Positions 50,027-60,817 of a stretch of DNA of 64,000 bases are shown here, one piece after another (position 1 is the stretch's first letter; the number at the start of each line of letters is the position of its first letter). The translations under genes and the position numbers were made by a program. The notes under the pieces are model-generated. The model was given only the letters and a program-made list of their open reading frames with translations. It was not told the origin of the DNA and searched no databases. This DNA is from Saururus chinensis (Eukaryota > Streptophyta > Magnoliopsida > Piperales > Saururaceae). The DNA lies in the NCBI GenBank assembly GCA_035235625.1, contig CP141146.1:19710501-19774500 (forward strand). Direction: 5' to 3'.

Positions 50027-51077
50027 TTATCAACAAAGAAGATTGAACAAAGGAGTTTGTGTAAAGTCTAGAGGTTGGTTGTTTATTTTTGGTCTTGTGA
50101 GAACTATATCATTCTATTTCATTGATTTAGCTCTGGATTGAAGCTATCATGCTTTTTTACTGTAGTTGGGGTTTTCCACCGAAAAATTCTTATGTGATTG
50201 TATGTTGTGCACGCTTAGTTTGATGATCATTTAATCATGAATGGTGATTAGATGTAGTTATGGTCAAGTCAAGTTTTGAATTGTTGGACAAGAAAAATAA
50301 GAGCAGACATATTTTAATGGATCAAGACTGAAGACTATAGAATATTGGTAGTTTAATAGCTTTATTAAGTACAACTTTTCAAAAAAATCAACTTGGAGAA
50401 ATTTTAGTAGTAATTTTTTAGCATTCAAATGAATTTAGGGTAAAAGGGTAAACCTATCTTTGAACAATTTCATCAATCGATCACTGGACAATACACGGAA
50501 GCAAATGGTATCATCCCTTTGGTAAACGAAGCTGAGAATTTATTAATTGATTGTTTCATCGATACATCAGTCGATCAAGGAGTCATGCCTTAAGAAAAAA
50601 GTGAACGATTGATCGCTGTTTGAAAGGATCAATAGCTATTAGTTTTACTTGCCCTAAACGAGCTTGTCACGAATAATTTTCTTTCCTAGTTAAAGTCAAA
50701 GAGGCAATTCGACTTCGAGACCTATGTAAAAGCTAAGTTATGAAAAAATTAAAAAAGAGGAAAACCTAAAAAATATTGGAGAAGAAAGGAGTGTCCTTCA
50801 CACATTGTTTTCCTAGTGTGTTGAAACAGAGCTTAAAGAAATTGTTCATAGTGAATTCAGGGTGATGCACAACTAAAGTGAGAAAATTTTACACAACAAA
50901 TTTTAAAATAGAGTCATCAAAATTCTTCAAAGTAGTTGAAGAATCTTAAGAGGTGAATCAACAAAAAAAGGAAAGAGTTTTTGGTTGAATTGCTAGAAGA
51001 TGAAGATGAAGACAAAGAGTAAAACATGAAGAGGGAAAGCTTTAAGGATTCACGGGAGGAAGAATGAAAGGCCAACA

Positions 51078-53184
51078 TTATCAACAAAGAAGATTAAACA
51101 AAGGAGTTTGGGTCATGTCTAGAGGTTGGTTGTTTGTTTTGGGTCTTGTGAGAACAATATTCTTCTATTTCATTTATTTAGCCTTAGATTGAAGCTATCA
51201 TGCTTTTTTATTGTAGTTGGGGTTTTCCACAAAAAAATTCTTATGTAATTGTATGTTGTGCACGCTTAGTTTGATGATTAATTAATCATGAATGTTGATT
51301 AGTTGTAGTTGTGGTCGAGTCAAGATTTGAGTTTATCGATGAGAAAAATAAGAGCAGACATATTCTAATAGATCAAGACCAAAGACTAAAGAATATTGAT
51401 AGTTTAATAGCTTTATTAAGTACAAATTTTTTTTAAAAAAAAGCAACTTGGAGAAATTTTAGTAGTGATTTTTGAGGATTCAAACGTATTTAGGGTAAAA
51501 CGGTACACCTATATTTGAATTGTTTTAAAATTTGATCATTGGACAAGACACATAAGGAAATGATACCATCCCATGTTAAACGAAGCCGAAAATTTATTAA
51601 TCGATTGCTTCATTGATACATCAGTCAATCTAGGAGTCATGCCTTAAGAAAAGAGTGAACGATTGATCGCTATTTGAAAGGGTCAATGGCTATTAGTTTT
51701 ACTTGCCCTAAACAAGCTTGTCTGGAATAATTTTCTTTCCTAGTTAAAGTCAAAGAGTCAATTCAACTTCGAGACCTATATAAAGGCTATGTTCTAAAAA
51801 AATTAAAAAAGTGGAAAACCTAAAAAATATTAGAGAAGAATGGAGAGTCCTTCACACTTTGTTTTCCTAGAGTGTTCAAACAGAGCTGAAAGAAATTGTT
51901 CATAGTTAATTCATGCTAATGTACAACTAAAGTGAGAAACTTTTACACAGCAAATTTTAAAAGACAGTCGTCAAAATTCTTCAAGGGAGTTGAAGAATCT
52001 CAAGAGGTGAATCAACAAAAAAGGAAAGAGTTTTTGTTTGAGTTGCTAGAAGATGAAGATGAAGACAAAGAGTAAAACATGAAGAGGGAAAGCTTTAAGG
52101 ATTCACGGGAGGAAGAATGAAAGGCCAACATTATCAACAAAGAAGATTAAACAAAGGAGTTTGGGTCATGTCTAGAGGTTGGTTGTTTGTTTTGGGTCTT
52201 GTGAGAACACTATTCTTCTATTTCATTTATTTAGCCTTAGATTGAAGCTATCATGCTTTTTTATTGTAGTTGGGGTTTTCCACAAAAAAATTCTTATGTA
52301 ATTGTATGTTGTGCACGCTTAGTTTGATGATTAATTAATCATGAATGTTGATTAGTTGTAGTTGTGGTCGAGTCAAGATTTGAGTTTATCGACGAGAAAA
52401 ATAAGAGCAGACATATTCTAATAGATCAAGACCAAAGACTAAAGAATATTGGTAGTTTAATAGCTTTATTAAGTACAAATTTTTTTTAAAAAAAAGCAAC
52501 TTGGAGAAATTTTAGTAGTGATTTTTGAGGATTCAAACGTATTTAGGGTAAAACGGTACACCTATATTTGAATTGTTTTAAAATTTGATCATTGGACAAG
52601 ACACATAAGGAAATGATACCATCCCATGTTAAACGAAGCCGAAAATTTATTAATCGATTGCTTCATTGATACATCAGTCAATCTAGGAGTCATGCCTTAA
52701 GAAAAGAGTGAACGATTGATCGCTATTTGAAAGGGTCAATGGCTATTAGTTTTACTTGCCCTAAACAAGCTTGTCTGGAATAATTTTCTTTCCTAGTTAA
52801 AGTCAAAGAGTCAATTCAACTTCGAGACCTATATAAAGGCTATGTTCTAAAAAAATTAAAAAAGTGGAAAACCTAAAAAATATTAGAGAAGAATGGAGAG
52901 TCCTTCACACTTTGTTTTCCTAGAGTGTTCAAACAGAGCTGAAAGAAATTGTTCATAGTTAATTCATGCTAATGTACAACTAAAGTGAGAAACTTTTACA
53001 CAGCAAATTTTAAAAGACAGTCGTCAAAATTCTTCAAGGGAGTTGAAGAATCTCAAGAGGTGAATCAACAAAAAAGGAAAGAGTTTTTATTTGAGTTGCT
53101 AGAAGATGAAGATGAAGGCAAAGAGTAAAACATGAAGAGGGAAAGCTTTAAGGATTTAAGGGGAGGAAGAATTCAAGTCCAACT
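51078..53184 (+). repeat. Two near-identical adjacent units
   Basis: Units 51078-52130 and 52131-53184 differ at only a handful of positions (for example ACAATATTC against ACACTATTC, ATCGATGAG against ATCGACGAG). Both share private changes such as AGAAGATGAAGATGAAG and a longer T/A run (TTTTTTTTAAAAAAAAG) near 51430 and 52484. Other neighbours in the array are visibly more diverged. Confidence 0.9.
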
Positions 53185-54457
53185 TTATCAACAAAGAAGA
53201 TTGAACAAATGAGTTTGTGTAAAGTCTAGAGGCTGGTTGTTTGTTTTGGGTCTTGTGAGAACTATATCATTCTATTTCATTGATATAGCCTTAGATTGAA
53301 GTTATCATGGCTTTTTACTGTAGTTGGGGTTTTCCACAAAAAATTCTTATGTGATTGTATGATGTGCATGCTTAGTTTGATGATTGATTGATCATGATTG
53401 GTGATTTGATGTACTTGTGGTCGAGTCATGTTTTGAATTGATGGACATCAAAAATAAGAGCAAACATATTCTATTGGATCAAGACTGAAAACTAAAGAAT
53501 ATTGGTAGTTTAATAGCTTTATTGAGTACAAATTTTCAAAAAATGCCTCTTGGATAAATTTTAGTAGTGATTTTTGAGGTTTCAAACAAATTTAATGTAA
53601 AAGTGTAAACCTATATTTGAACAGTTTTATCAATCGATCACTGGACAATACACATAAGCAAATGATATCATCCCTTTGTTAAACGAAGCCGAGAATTTAT
53701 CAATCGATTGCTCTATCGATACATTAGTCGATCTAGGAGTCATGCCTTAAGAAAAGAGTGAATGATTGATTGCTGTTTGAAAGGATCGATAGCTATTAGT
53801 TTCACTTGCCCTAAACAAGATTGTCTAGAATAATTTTCTTTCCTAGTTAAAGTCAAAGAGCCAATTCGACTTCGAGACATATGCAAAGGCTAAGTTGTGA
53901 CAAAATTAAGAAAGAGGAAAACCTAAAAAATATTGGAGAAGAAAAGAGAGTCCTTCACACATTGTTTTCCTAGAGTGTTCAAATAGAGCTTAAAGAAATT
54001 GTTCATACTGAATTCATGCTGATGCAAAACTAAAGTGAGAAAATTTTACTCTACAAATTTTAAAAGAGTGTCATCAAAATTCTTCCACGGAGTTGAAGAA
54101 TCTTAAGAGGTGAATCAACAAACAAGAAAATAGTTTTTGTTTGATTTGCTAGAAGAAGAAAGCGAAGAGCAAAACACAAAGAGGGAAAACTTTAAGGATT
54201 TAAGGGGAGGAAGAATTCAAGGCCAACATTATCAACAAAGAAGAATGAACAAAGGAGTTTGTATCAAGTCTAGTGGTTGGTTGTTTGTTTTTGGTCTTGT
54301 GAGAACTATATCGTTCTATTTTATTGATTTAGACTTGGATTGAAGCTATCATGGTTTTTTACAGTAGTTGGTGTTTTCCACAAAAAAAATCTTATGTGAT
54401 TGTATGTTGTGCATGCTTAGTTTGATGATTGATTGATCATTAATGGTGATTAGATAA

Positions 54458-54495
54458 TAGGGTTTGTTTATTCTACTTCAAAATGAATTCCTACG
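54458..54495. other. Short spacer between the array and element 4
   Basis: A few tens of bases that match neither the array unit nor the family A LTR. The exact start of the element 4 LTR (54496 or about 54504) is uncertain. Confidence 0.5.
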
Positions 54496-55677
54496 TGTTA
54501 CACCTGAACTATTGATTTATTAAATTAAGCCAAAACTTAGGGTTATATTACTTGCTAGTATACAAGTGGATGTAGTCTTACAAGGTCGAATCTAGAAGGA
54601 TTGCCTTTGTGTGACTATTACAATGATTACAAAATAAATGGAGTAATGAAAAATTAATGGAGAAATAGTAGAAGAGTATTGAGGCAATAAAGAGTTAAGA
54701 AATCAATAGACAAAACACAAAGACATTGAGGCTCATTGTAACATCTGGTGATATTCTTCATGTGTCATATTATCTTAGTTAGAATCAAATAAAGATTCTA
54801 TCTAACCGGAAGATATGAACATTAAATGAAAAAAAAAAAGAAAGGGAATACTTTGGATAGATGAAGGATAAAAATAATTATTTATTTAAGAGTTCTATGT
54901 ATTAAAACTATAATAGATGAAGGAGGAAAGCCTTAAAACATCTTATGTATTAAGATCACAAAGAAATAAGAAGAAGAGCAATTTTAAATAAACATCACTT
55001 CAGATAATCAATACTTACTTCAAATCATTTATGAAACATGATTAGAACTTTATTTGATTGTTACAAATCAGTTCTAGCCTTAGCTAGACAGCTTAGAAAG
55101 CCATTATAATAAAATTTAAAAATCAAAACTACAAAAGAAGAGAAAAATAGGAGAAGAGAGCTCCAAAGAGGAGGGGATGATGTCTCTCCCACATTCACCC
55201 CTCTTTTAATAACAGTAAAAGGGGTTGCTTTAAAGGGGAAAGTCCAATCATATCGTTGATTGCTTCATAATTGATTGTTTGATTGGTTGCTTCTTTTGAC
55301 ATTGATTAGATTTTAAATCAATCAAATAAATCAATGAATTATTTATAAAATAATTATCCTTTAGTCTTCCTTTATGTATCCAATTAGCCTCATTATCTTT
55401 CCTTATGTATATCAATCACAACCAGTGAAAAGATCTTCCATGTATTGGCCCGGGTTAATTAACTAGTTGTCCCTTTACATGTTAGATTTGACCCCTATTG
55501 CTTTGGAATTATGAATTTTGTCCTGAAACAAGTATTGTAGCCATGAATGTTTTATTTCTAATTCTACTCAAATCATATCAATCAAAATTTTATATAGAAA
55601 GATATGACCGAAATATTAAGGCTGCGTCAATCTGTTCAAATCAGCTTCTTCCAAAATTTGGTTCTCTTGATGCAAAT
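54496..55677 (-). repeat. 3' LTR of element 4, left part (family A)
   Basis: Shares ATTAAATTAAGCCAAAACTT, AAGGTCGAA, ATCTAACCGGAAGATATGAA and ATCTGTTCAAATC with the LTR of element 1. It is cut at GATGCAAAT (55677), where element 1's LTR continues GTAAAATCCAATG. The missing end is at 63054-63331. Confidence 0.85.
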
Positions 55678-57142
55678 TGTTGGTGAATTTCGGTAGTTGC
55701 CTACGTACAAGTCAAGAGAACAGATTGGAAGCTCCTTCCTTTCAAGAGATAGAGAATAACCTCCCTTTTTTATGTGGGACGACCTTCTCTTAATTAATCA
55801 AAACTACTCTTTACAACTTAAAGTGAGTGTGGTGATTAAAAACTTTTCAAAACCCTTCGATTCGATGACAAAATGATGAAAACAACTTGGAATTTATTAA
55901 AATAAAAAGAAAGGAGAATTGCCAGGAGAAGTAGCTACAACTTTCAAGTTTAGAAAAATAAAAAACAAAGAAACTTCTTCTTGAAGATGAGAGATCCTTT
56001 GTACGAATTCTCCTTCCTTCTTGAGTACTTTTGCTTGGCTTCCAATTCCTCAAACTTCTTTCACTTTCAAAAGGTTGAGGCTTTTAGGATTTCTAAACAT
56101 CTTTTGGTGGGTGATGGACTTCTGGATTTCCTTTTGGAGGTTCCTTAGACTTGAAAGCCAAAAGGTCCCTCTTATGAAAATGAAAGGGTACTTATAGCTT
56201 TGGGGGTTGTACGGTTAAACAAAGTAGTTGGGGTGAGTTGGAAGAGTAGTTCGTGGGAAGTGGAGAGTGAGTTAGTGGGAGATGGAGAATGGGGTAGTAG
56301 GAGGTGGAGAATCGGTTACTGAGAGGTGGAGAATGAGTTAGTGGTATGGTTGATGAGAATCGAATTGATTAGTGGAGAGTGACTTAATGGAAAGTGGGGA
56401 GTGTGAGAGAAGTCCGGGTATTATACCTTTGACTTGGTCTCCTCCACTTCATCACTCTCTTTACACATTATCATTATTCATTTTTTTAGTCATATAATTT
56501 CATTCATTTATTTTTTATTTTATTTCATCATTTTTTTTGTTTAGAGTAGGGGATTATGAGCCTCAGGGCTCTAACTTAGTCTTCTTACTCTCTATGTGAG
56601 GCCCATGTGGGTTTTCCACATAATCTCTTTACTATTTTTTTTTGAACATTGAGTTCTTTGCAATTTAACTTTTTGTGTTTCTTTTTTTTAGTCTCATGGC
56701 AATTTTGATGTGAGATTTATGGGGTCTCACATAGTCAATTTAGTTGTTTTAGCTATCTTTGAGTGTAAAGGGGCCTCATGAGGTCCTTACAAATTATTTT
56801 GTTAGATGTCCTAACTCATCTCTACATGTGTAGATTAGATTTTACTTTTTTTTTCTTTAGACTTTGTCCACTTCTTTTTCTTTTTTTTTCTTTGGACTTT
56901 GTCTATTTTTAAATTTTGGTCTCATTCAGAGCTAGTTAAGCTCCAAAATCTTGGCATTTGAATTTTGATTTTTTTGTCAGCACATTCCTACATGAGTAGC
57001 ATTAGAATTTGCTTCATCTTCTTTTGTTTTCTTCTTTGGACTTTGTCCATTTTGAAAATTTGGTCTCATCTAGAGCTAGTCAAGTCCTGAAATCTTGCCT
57101 CTGACTTTTTATTTTTTTTAGATAATTTCTTTTATGTCAACA
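55678..57142 (-). repeat. 3' LTR of element 5 (1465 bp)
   Basis: Starts TGTTGGTGAATTTCGG, ends TTTTATGTCAACA. Contains repeated GTGGAGAATG/GAGTTAGTGG words near 56260-56400 and several TTCTTTGGACTTTGTCCA words near 56850-57050. The frame at 55847-56053 looks accidental. Confidence 0.88.
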
Positions 57143-57159
57143 GACAGTCCCTACGAGGG

Positions 57160-57513
57160 GTGATAGTGGAATCACTTTATAAATTGAACTGTCACCTATC
57201 GAAACAGGTTGTGAGAGCAATGCCTAGTTTCCCATTAAATTCTTTTGCTGGGTTGCCTACAATTGAAATTGCTTTATATGGAATCCGTTTGAATTTTGAT
57301 GGGAATTCCGAATTTATAATGGACAATTGTAGAGATAATAATGAGAGCATGAAGAGGTACTGCTAAAGATCGACCAAGGGATGCACGTCTTCCAAGTTTT
57401 ATCCTTGGAGAAGGATACCTATTATATACCGAAGATTTAGACAATGGATGTATGGTTTTTCTTAAAGATGTCAAGGAAGAATTGATCAGAGAAGGAATTC
57501 TACACCAATAAAT
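57160..57513 (+). pseudogene. Unrecognised coding-like fragment in element 5
   Basis: The plus strand reads open from 57160 to 57366 (68 codons) with AMPSFPLNSFAGLPTIEIAL and SEFIMDNCRDNNESMKRYC. In another frame it continues coding-like to about 57510: DRPRDARLPSFILGEGYLLY, then EDLDNGCMVFLKDVKEELI, ending in a stop. The amino-acid composition and the lack of stops across both stretches look like a real protein with one frameshift, in the opposite orientation to the host element. I do not recognise the family. It could be a captured host gene piece, part of a MULE cargo or a chance frame. Confidence 0.35.
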
Positions 57514-58096
57514 TTCCATGTCATCATCATTATCTTTTTTTTTAGTGTAATCTACTCATATGGTTTTTTGTAGGAGAGTTTTTTTAAAATTGCCTATAAC
57601 ATTTTGGCGAGGCAGAGTGGAGGACTTCATACAAATGCTTTTTTTATATAAGAGTGAATCTTTAAGCTGGATGCTTAACTCACCAACATGTTCATATTTA
57701 CAAATTTGATTTAAGTCTCACCAAGCTTGTAAATACTTTAACTAGCCAACATTGCAACAATCTTCTTTCAAACTTATTTTCTTTCTTTTAACTACCGACA
57801 AATTCACAAGTAGTCAACATTGCCAGTAACTTAGTTTCCAAGGTCCAACAGCCGGATCCTATCAAATCCCACCATAATAGGGTAAAACTTAATTTCCAAG
57901 GTTCAACAGTAATTCATCTAAATCTGATCAAATCCCCACTAATTTCAAATCTCAATTTCAAGAGATATTCATCTAAATCCTCTTTTTTTTTTTTTTTAAA
58001 GTTGAGTCTTCTTCCCTAACTGGATCTGTTCATTCTTTGTTGATTTGTGAGGACTTCTGATTCCATTGTTTCGGTCCAACTCTTTATATATATATA
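57514..58096. other. Noncoding A/T-rich part of element 5
   Basis: No coding frame. Two imperfectly repeated short words (TTTCCAAGGTCCAACAG near 57837 and TTTCCAAGGTTCAACAG near 57892) and a T-run near 57983. Some of it may belong to the cargo next to it; nothing else recognisable. Confidence 0.45.
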
Positions 58097-58146
58097 GGGA
58101 AAATTATTTAAATAATATTTAAAAAAAACTTCTTTACCAATTCAGA

Positions 58147-58489
58147 CCACTTTGGGAAATATTTCCCAAAAGTGGCGTTCCTTTATGCCATGCAGGCGCC
58201 AGTGTGACTTGATTTTAAAAAAAAATTATATGATTTTATCCCTTAGAAGGACAAAATCAAGTTTAAGTTGATTTTGTAAGGATAAAATCAATTTAACGTT
58301 TTAAAAGACTTGACCCGATTTCGTCCTTTAGAAGGACGAAATCACCTTAAGGCAATTTTGTCCTTCTAAATGACAAAATCGCCACACTTGGCCATTTCGG
58401 CCATTGGCTTTTGAGTGCCTAAGAAGATTTTGTCATTTTAAAGGATGAAATCAACTTAAGCTGATTTTGTCCTTTAAAAGGACGAAATC
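58147..58489. repeat. Cluster of seven hairpin-forming palindromes
   Basis: The first, 58147-58175, has CCAC-TTTGGGAAAT arms. Six more are built on one theme, GATTTYGTCCTT and its complement, with a 3-nt or similar loop: 58232-58258, 58270-58289, 58317-58343 (perfect 12-bp arms), 58354-58379, 58426-58452 and 58463-58489 (perfect or nearly so). Spacing is irregular. They lie between the putative MULE end and the transposase. Confidence 0.85.
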
Positions 58490-58726
58490 ATCGTCATCTT
58501 GACCCACCTCTGCTTCTCCCCTCCAGATCGCACTGTATTGTTTCTGTTGTGCACGATCCACCCCGCCACCGTGCGTTTTCTACTGTGCTCAATCGCACTC
58601 ATTTATGTGCTCATTCTGCCCCGCCGCCATGCTTCGTCCTCCGGTATCATTTTCCTCCCCGCAAGGTTGAGGGTTTTCAATTCGACAATTTCCCCGACCT
58701 AGATTTGAAATATGTTTAGCTAAAAT

Positions 58727-59970
58727 TTGAAATTTATGTGTAATATGGAAGGCCCACAATGCATGCACATGAGCCATTTAGCTTTCAAATGTCTCAAGGT
58801 GGTGCATGGTATGGAACTCAAAATTCGATGGGCATTCATTACCCCTACACGTATGTTGGTCATACCGATGTTGGACCATCCAATCAAAGGTGAAATATTA
58901 TTCATAAATGAATATAACATTTTTAGGTATATGAAATTTAATACGTATGCGATGTTCATATGTAGGGGGGCATATGTCCACGATGAAGATGTTGATGAAA
59001 ATGAGGCTAATAAAGGTAAGATAATATTGGCGAAGCAAGTAGAGAAGATTCTGACATGAACGAAGAAGGGGTCAGAGATGAATAAATCGCTCAACAGATG
59101 GTTGACGGCAAGGGGGATGATGTGGTAAACAATGTTATTGCTACAAATGATATGAATGTGGATGATGAAGAGCCGCCATACTATGAAGTGGAGCCACTCT
59201 ATGCACATATCACAAATGAGGAGATAGATGCGACAGTTCATTCTGCCATGGATATGGACCAACAAAACGAAGATGAGTTATATGTTGGCTACATCTTTGA
59301 GAATAAAGAAGCATTTGTTACAGCCTTGCAAGAGTTTTCCAATCAAAATCATGTCGAATACAAGGTTGTACGAAAAAATTTGTCATAGTATATAGTGAAG
59401 TGCATTGATAGTACTTGCCCTTGGAGAGTTCATGACTCAATAAAAAGGGGTGAAGGGTACTTTAAATTGAAGACATACAAAGGTGACCACACATGTCGGA
59501 CCGCCCAGCTTAGCACAGATCATAGGCAGTGCAGTGCCTCCTTTATTTCGAAGGTCATAATGCCTACTATCCAAGCCGAATTAACTCTCACACCAGGGGA
59601 TATTATTCAAAGAATGAAGGAGAAGTATCATGTTGACATATCTTATAAGAAAGCATGGGCAACAAGGAATATGGCGATCAAGGCTATTTATGGAAATTGG
59701 GTGGAATCATTTAAATTGTTGCCAATGTACCTAAGGGCGGTGCAAGAAGCACATCCTGACACCTACTACCGCTTAGAGGATGATGAAGTACATCGTGCAG
59801 ATGGTGGCATTTGTAGGAGATTTACACAGTTATTTTAGGCATTTGGGTCGTCTATAGTGGGGTTTCAACATTGTATCCCTGTGATTGGTGTTGATGCTAC
59901 TCACTTGTATAACAAATATCCTGGTGCTCCTATGGCTACAGATGGCTACAGATGGAAACAATGGGGCGAA
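58727..59970 (+). pseudogene. MuDR-type (MULE) transposase pseudogene, N-terminal half
   Basis: 58727-59059 is a poorly conserved N-terminal region with at least one frameshift. From 59098 to about 59965 a single frame runs through the acidic N-terminus (DDEEPPYYEVEPLY), a FENKEAFVTALQEFS stretch, and the zinc-binding-type CPWRVHDS...GDHTC region (about 59407-59493), then the TYYRLEDDE text and IGVDATHLYNKY, which contains the first aspartate of the DDE domain (near 59893). It is interrupted by TAG at 59386-59388 and 59836-59838. A 10-bp duplication (CTACAGATGG) near 59937-59957 shifts the end, where homology stops. Confidence 0.82.
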
Positions 59971-59975
59971 TTTTA

Positions 59976-60817
59976 TTGAAGAATCAGACTCATTACGAGA
60001 AGATAACATTTTAGGACTGTCTTGCGTCATACCCTTCTCAAGAGTCTGGTGCTCCTTTCCATCATGTTTTGAAGACTTATTAATGTTGTCATTCTTAAAA
60101 TCTTCTCTCCTCCAACAGAACTTTGATCTGCCAATGGTAGGGAAGGGAGTGAACTTGGATGACCTCCTTCCTCAAAAGTATGATTTTCCAAAGTCATTCC
60201 CTCAACAATCCTTATTTTCTTCGAAGAAAGGTACCATCTTGCCATTCCCACATGTAGGGCATGGGAGTAACACACTTTATTGAGTCATTTTTGAAAAAAA
60301 AATCATGGTGGGTGAAGTCATTCCCTTCCCTCTACTGGAAAGAGTTCCCCCAACTCATACTTTTTTGTCCTCTTTTTTTTATAGGCTTCCACCCCTTAGG
60401 ATTTAAATTACCATCCAAAGTAGGATAACAATTTTGTCAAACTTCATTCTTCATTACAAGTGACTCATGTTTAATAACATGTCTTTTCGGCATGTAGTTT
60501 TCTTTTTGCCCAATTTTTGTTCACATGGAGTTTCCACCATCATGCAAGAAATTTTCTTTGACTTTGCCTCAAAAGCCGTTGACAATTTTCTTCTTTCCTA
60601 GGTGAAAAAATTCTCCATTCATGGGGAATGTCACAATCATAGGTCCATTTTTCTTTTTGGGTCTTTAAGGTCTTAAGAACAAACTTGTTGTCATTTCTCC
60701 ATCTAACTCCTCCAATGGCTTAAACCGATTGTTTTGTTGTAGCTCTTGGAAGGAGGTTGGACAATGACCCAATGGATCCCATATACAAACATCAATGAGG
60801 CTATCATCAACAATTCT
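59976..60817 (-). pseudogene. Decayed coding-like relics of element 5
   Basis: On the minus strand the text still has protein-like composition in pieces (for example NGEFFHLGKKKIVNGF near 60590 and WEWQDGTFLRRK near 60240), with many TAG/TGA stops at positions where W would fit. I do not recognise a family; by position it would be the part of the element's product after the repeat region. It may have diverged beyond recognition. The frames at 59885-60283 and 60027-60275 are chance or partial frames. Confidence 0.35.

Larger units (their letters stand above)
45335..54457 (+). repeat. Satellite-like tandem array, nine units of about 1.05 kb plus a partial unit
   Basis: The word TTATCAACAAAGAAG (TTATCAACAA in all) recurs at 45341, 46390, 47436, 48440, 49485, 50027, 51078, 52131, 53185 and 54229. 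Spacings are 1049, 1046, 1004, 1045, 542, 1051, 1053, 1054 and 1044 bp; about 230 bp of a tenth unit follows. Each unit has, in order, the GGTTGGTTGTTTG block, ATCGATTGCTTCAT-type words, GAACGATTGATCGC, CCTAGTTAAAGTC, a TATATAAAGGC box and AGAGTCCTTCACAC. The order and words match the copia LTR-like region 9011-10089, so the unit is LTR-derived or shares ancestry with that LTR. No real coding frames. Confidence 0.9.
58097..59975 (+). mobile_element. Truncated MULE transposon inside element 5
   Basis: A possible terminal sequence GGGAAAATTATTTAAATAAT starts at 58097, followed by a hairpin-rich stretch (58147-58489) and then a MuDR-type transposase relic in plus orientation. Transposase homology stops near 59965-59975, after which the text returns to the minus-strand coding-like relics of element 5, so the right half and right terminus are missing. 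No target duplication could be checked. Confidence 0.6.

Noticed and set aside
49832-50071. 79-codon frame (and 54137-54343) in the array as a conserved small protein
   Set aside because: Most units have stops in the same place; the frame is not kept across the array.
57160-57513. Organelle DNA insert (plastid or mitochondrial)
   Set aside because: I could not match the text to any plastid or mitochondrial gene I know, and no neighbouring organelle sequence is present. It is kept only as an unknown fragment.
58727-59265. Plus- and minus-strand frames at the MULE 5' end as separate genes
   Set aside because: The minus frame (58720-59265) is a shadow of the transposase region; the plus frame is the decayed N-terminal part.
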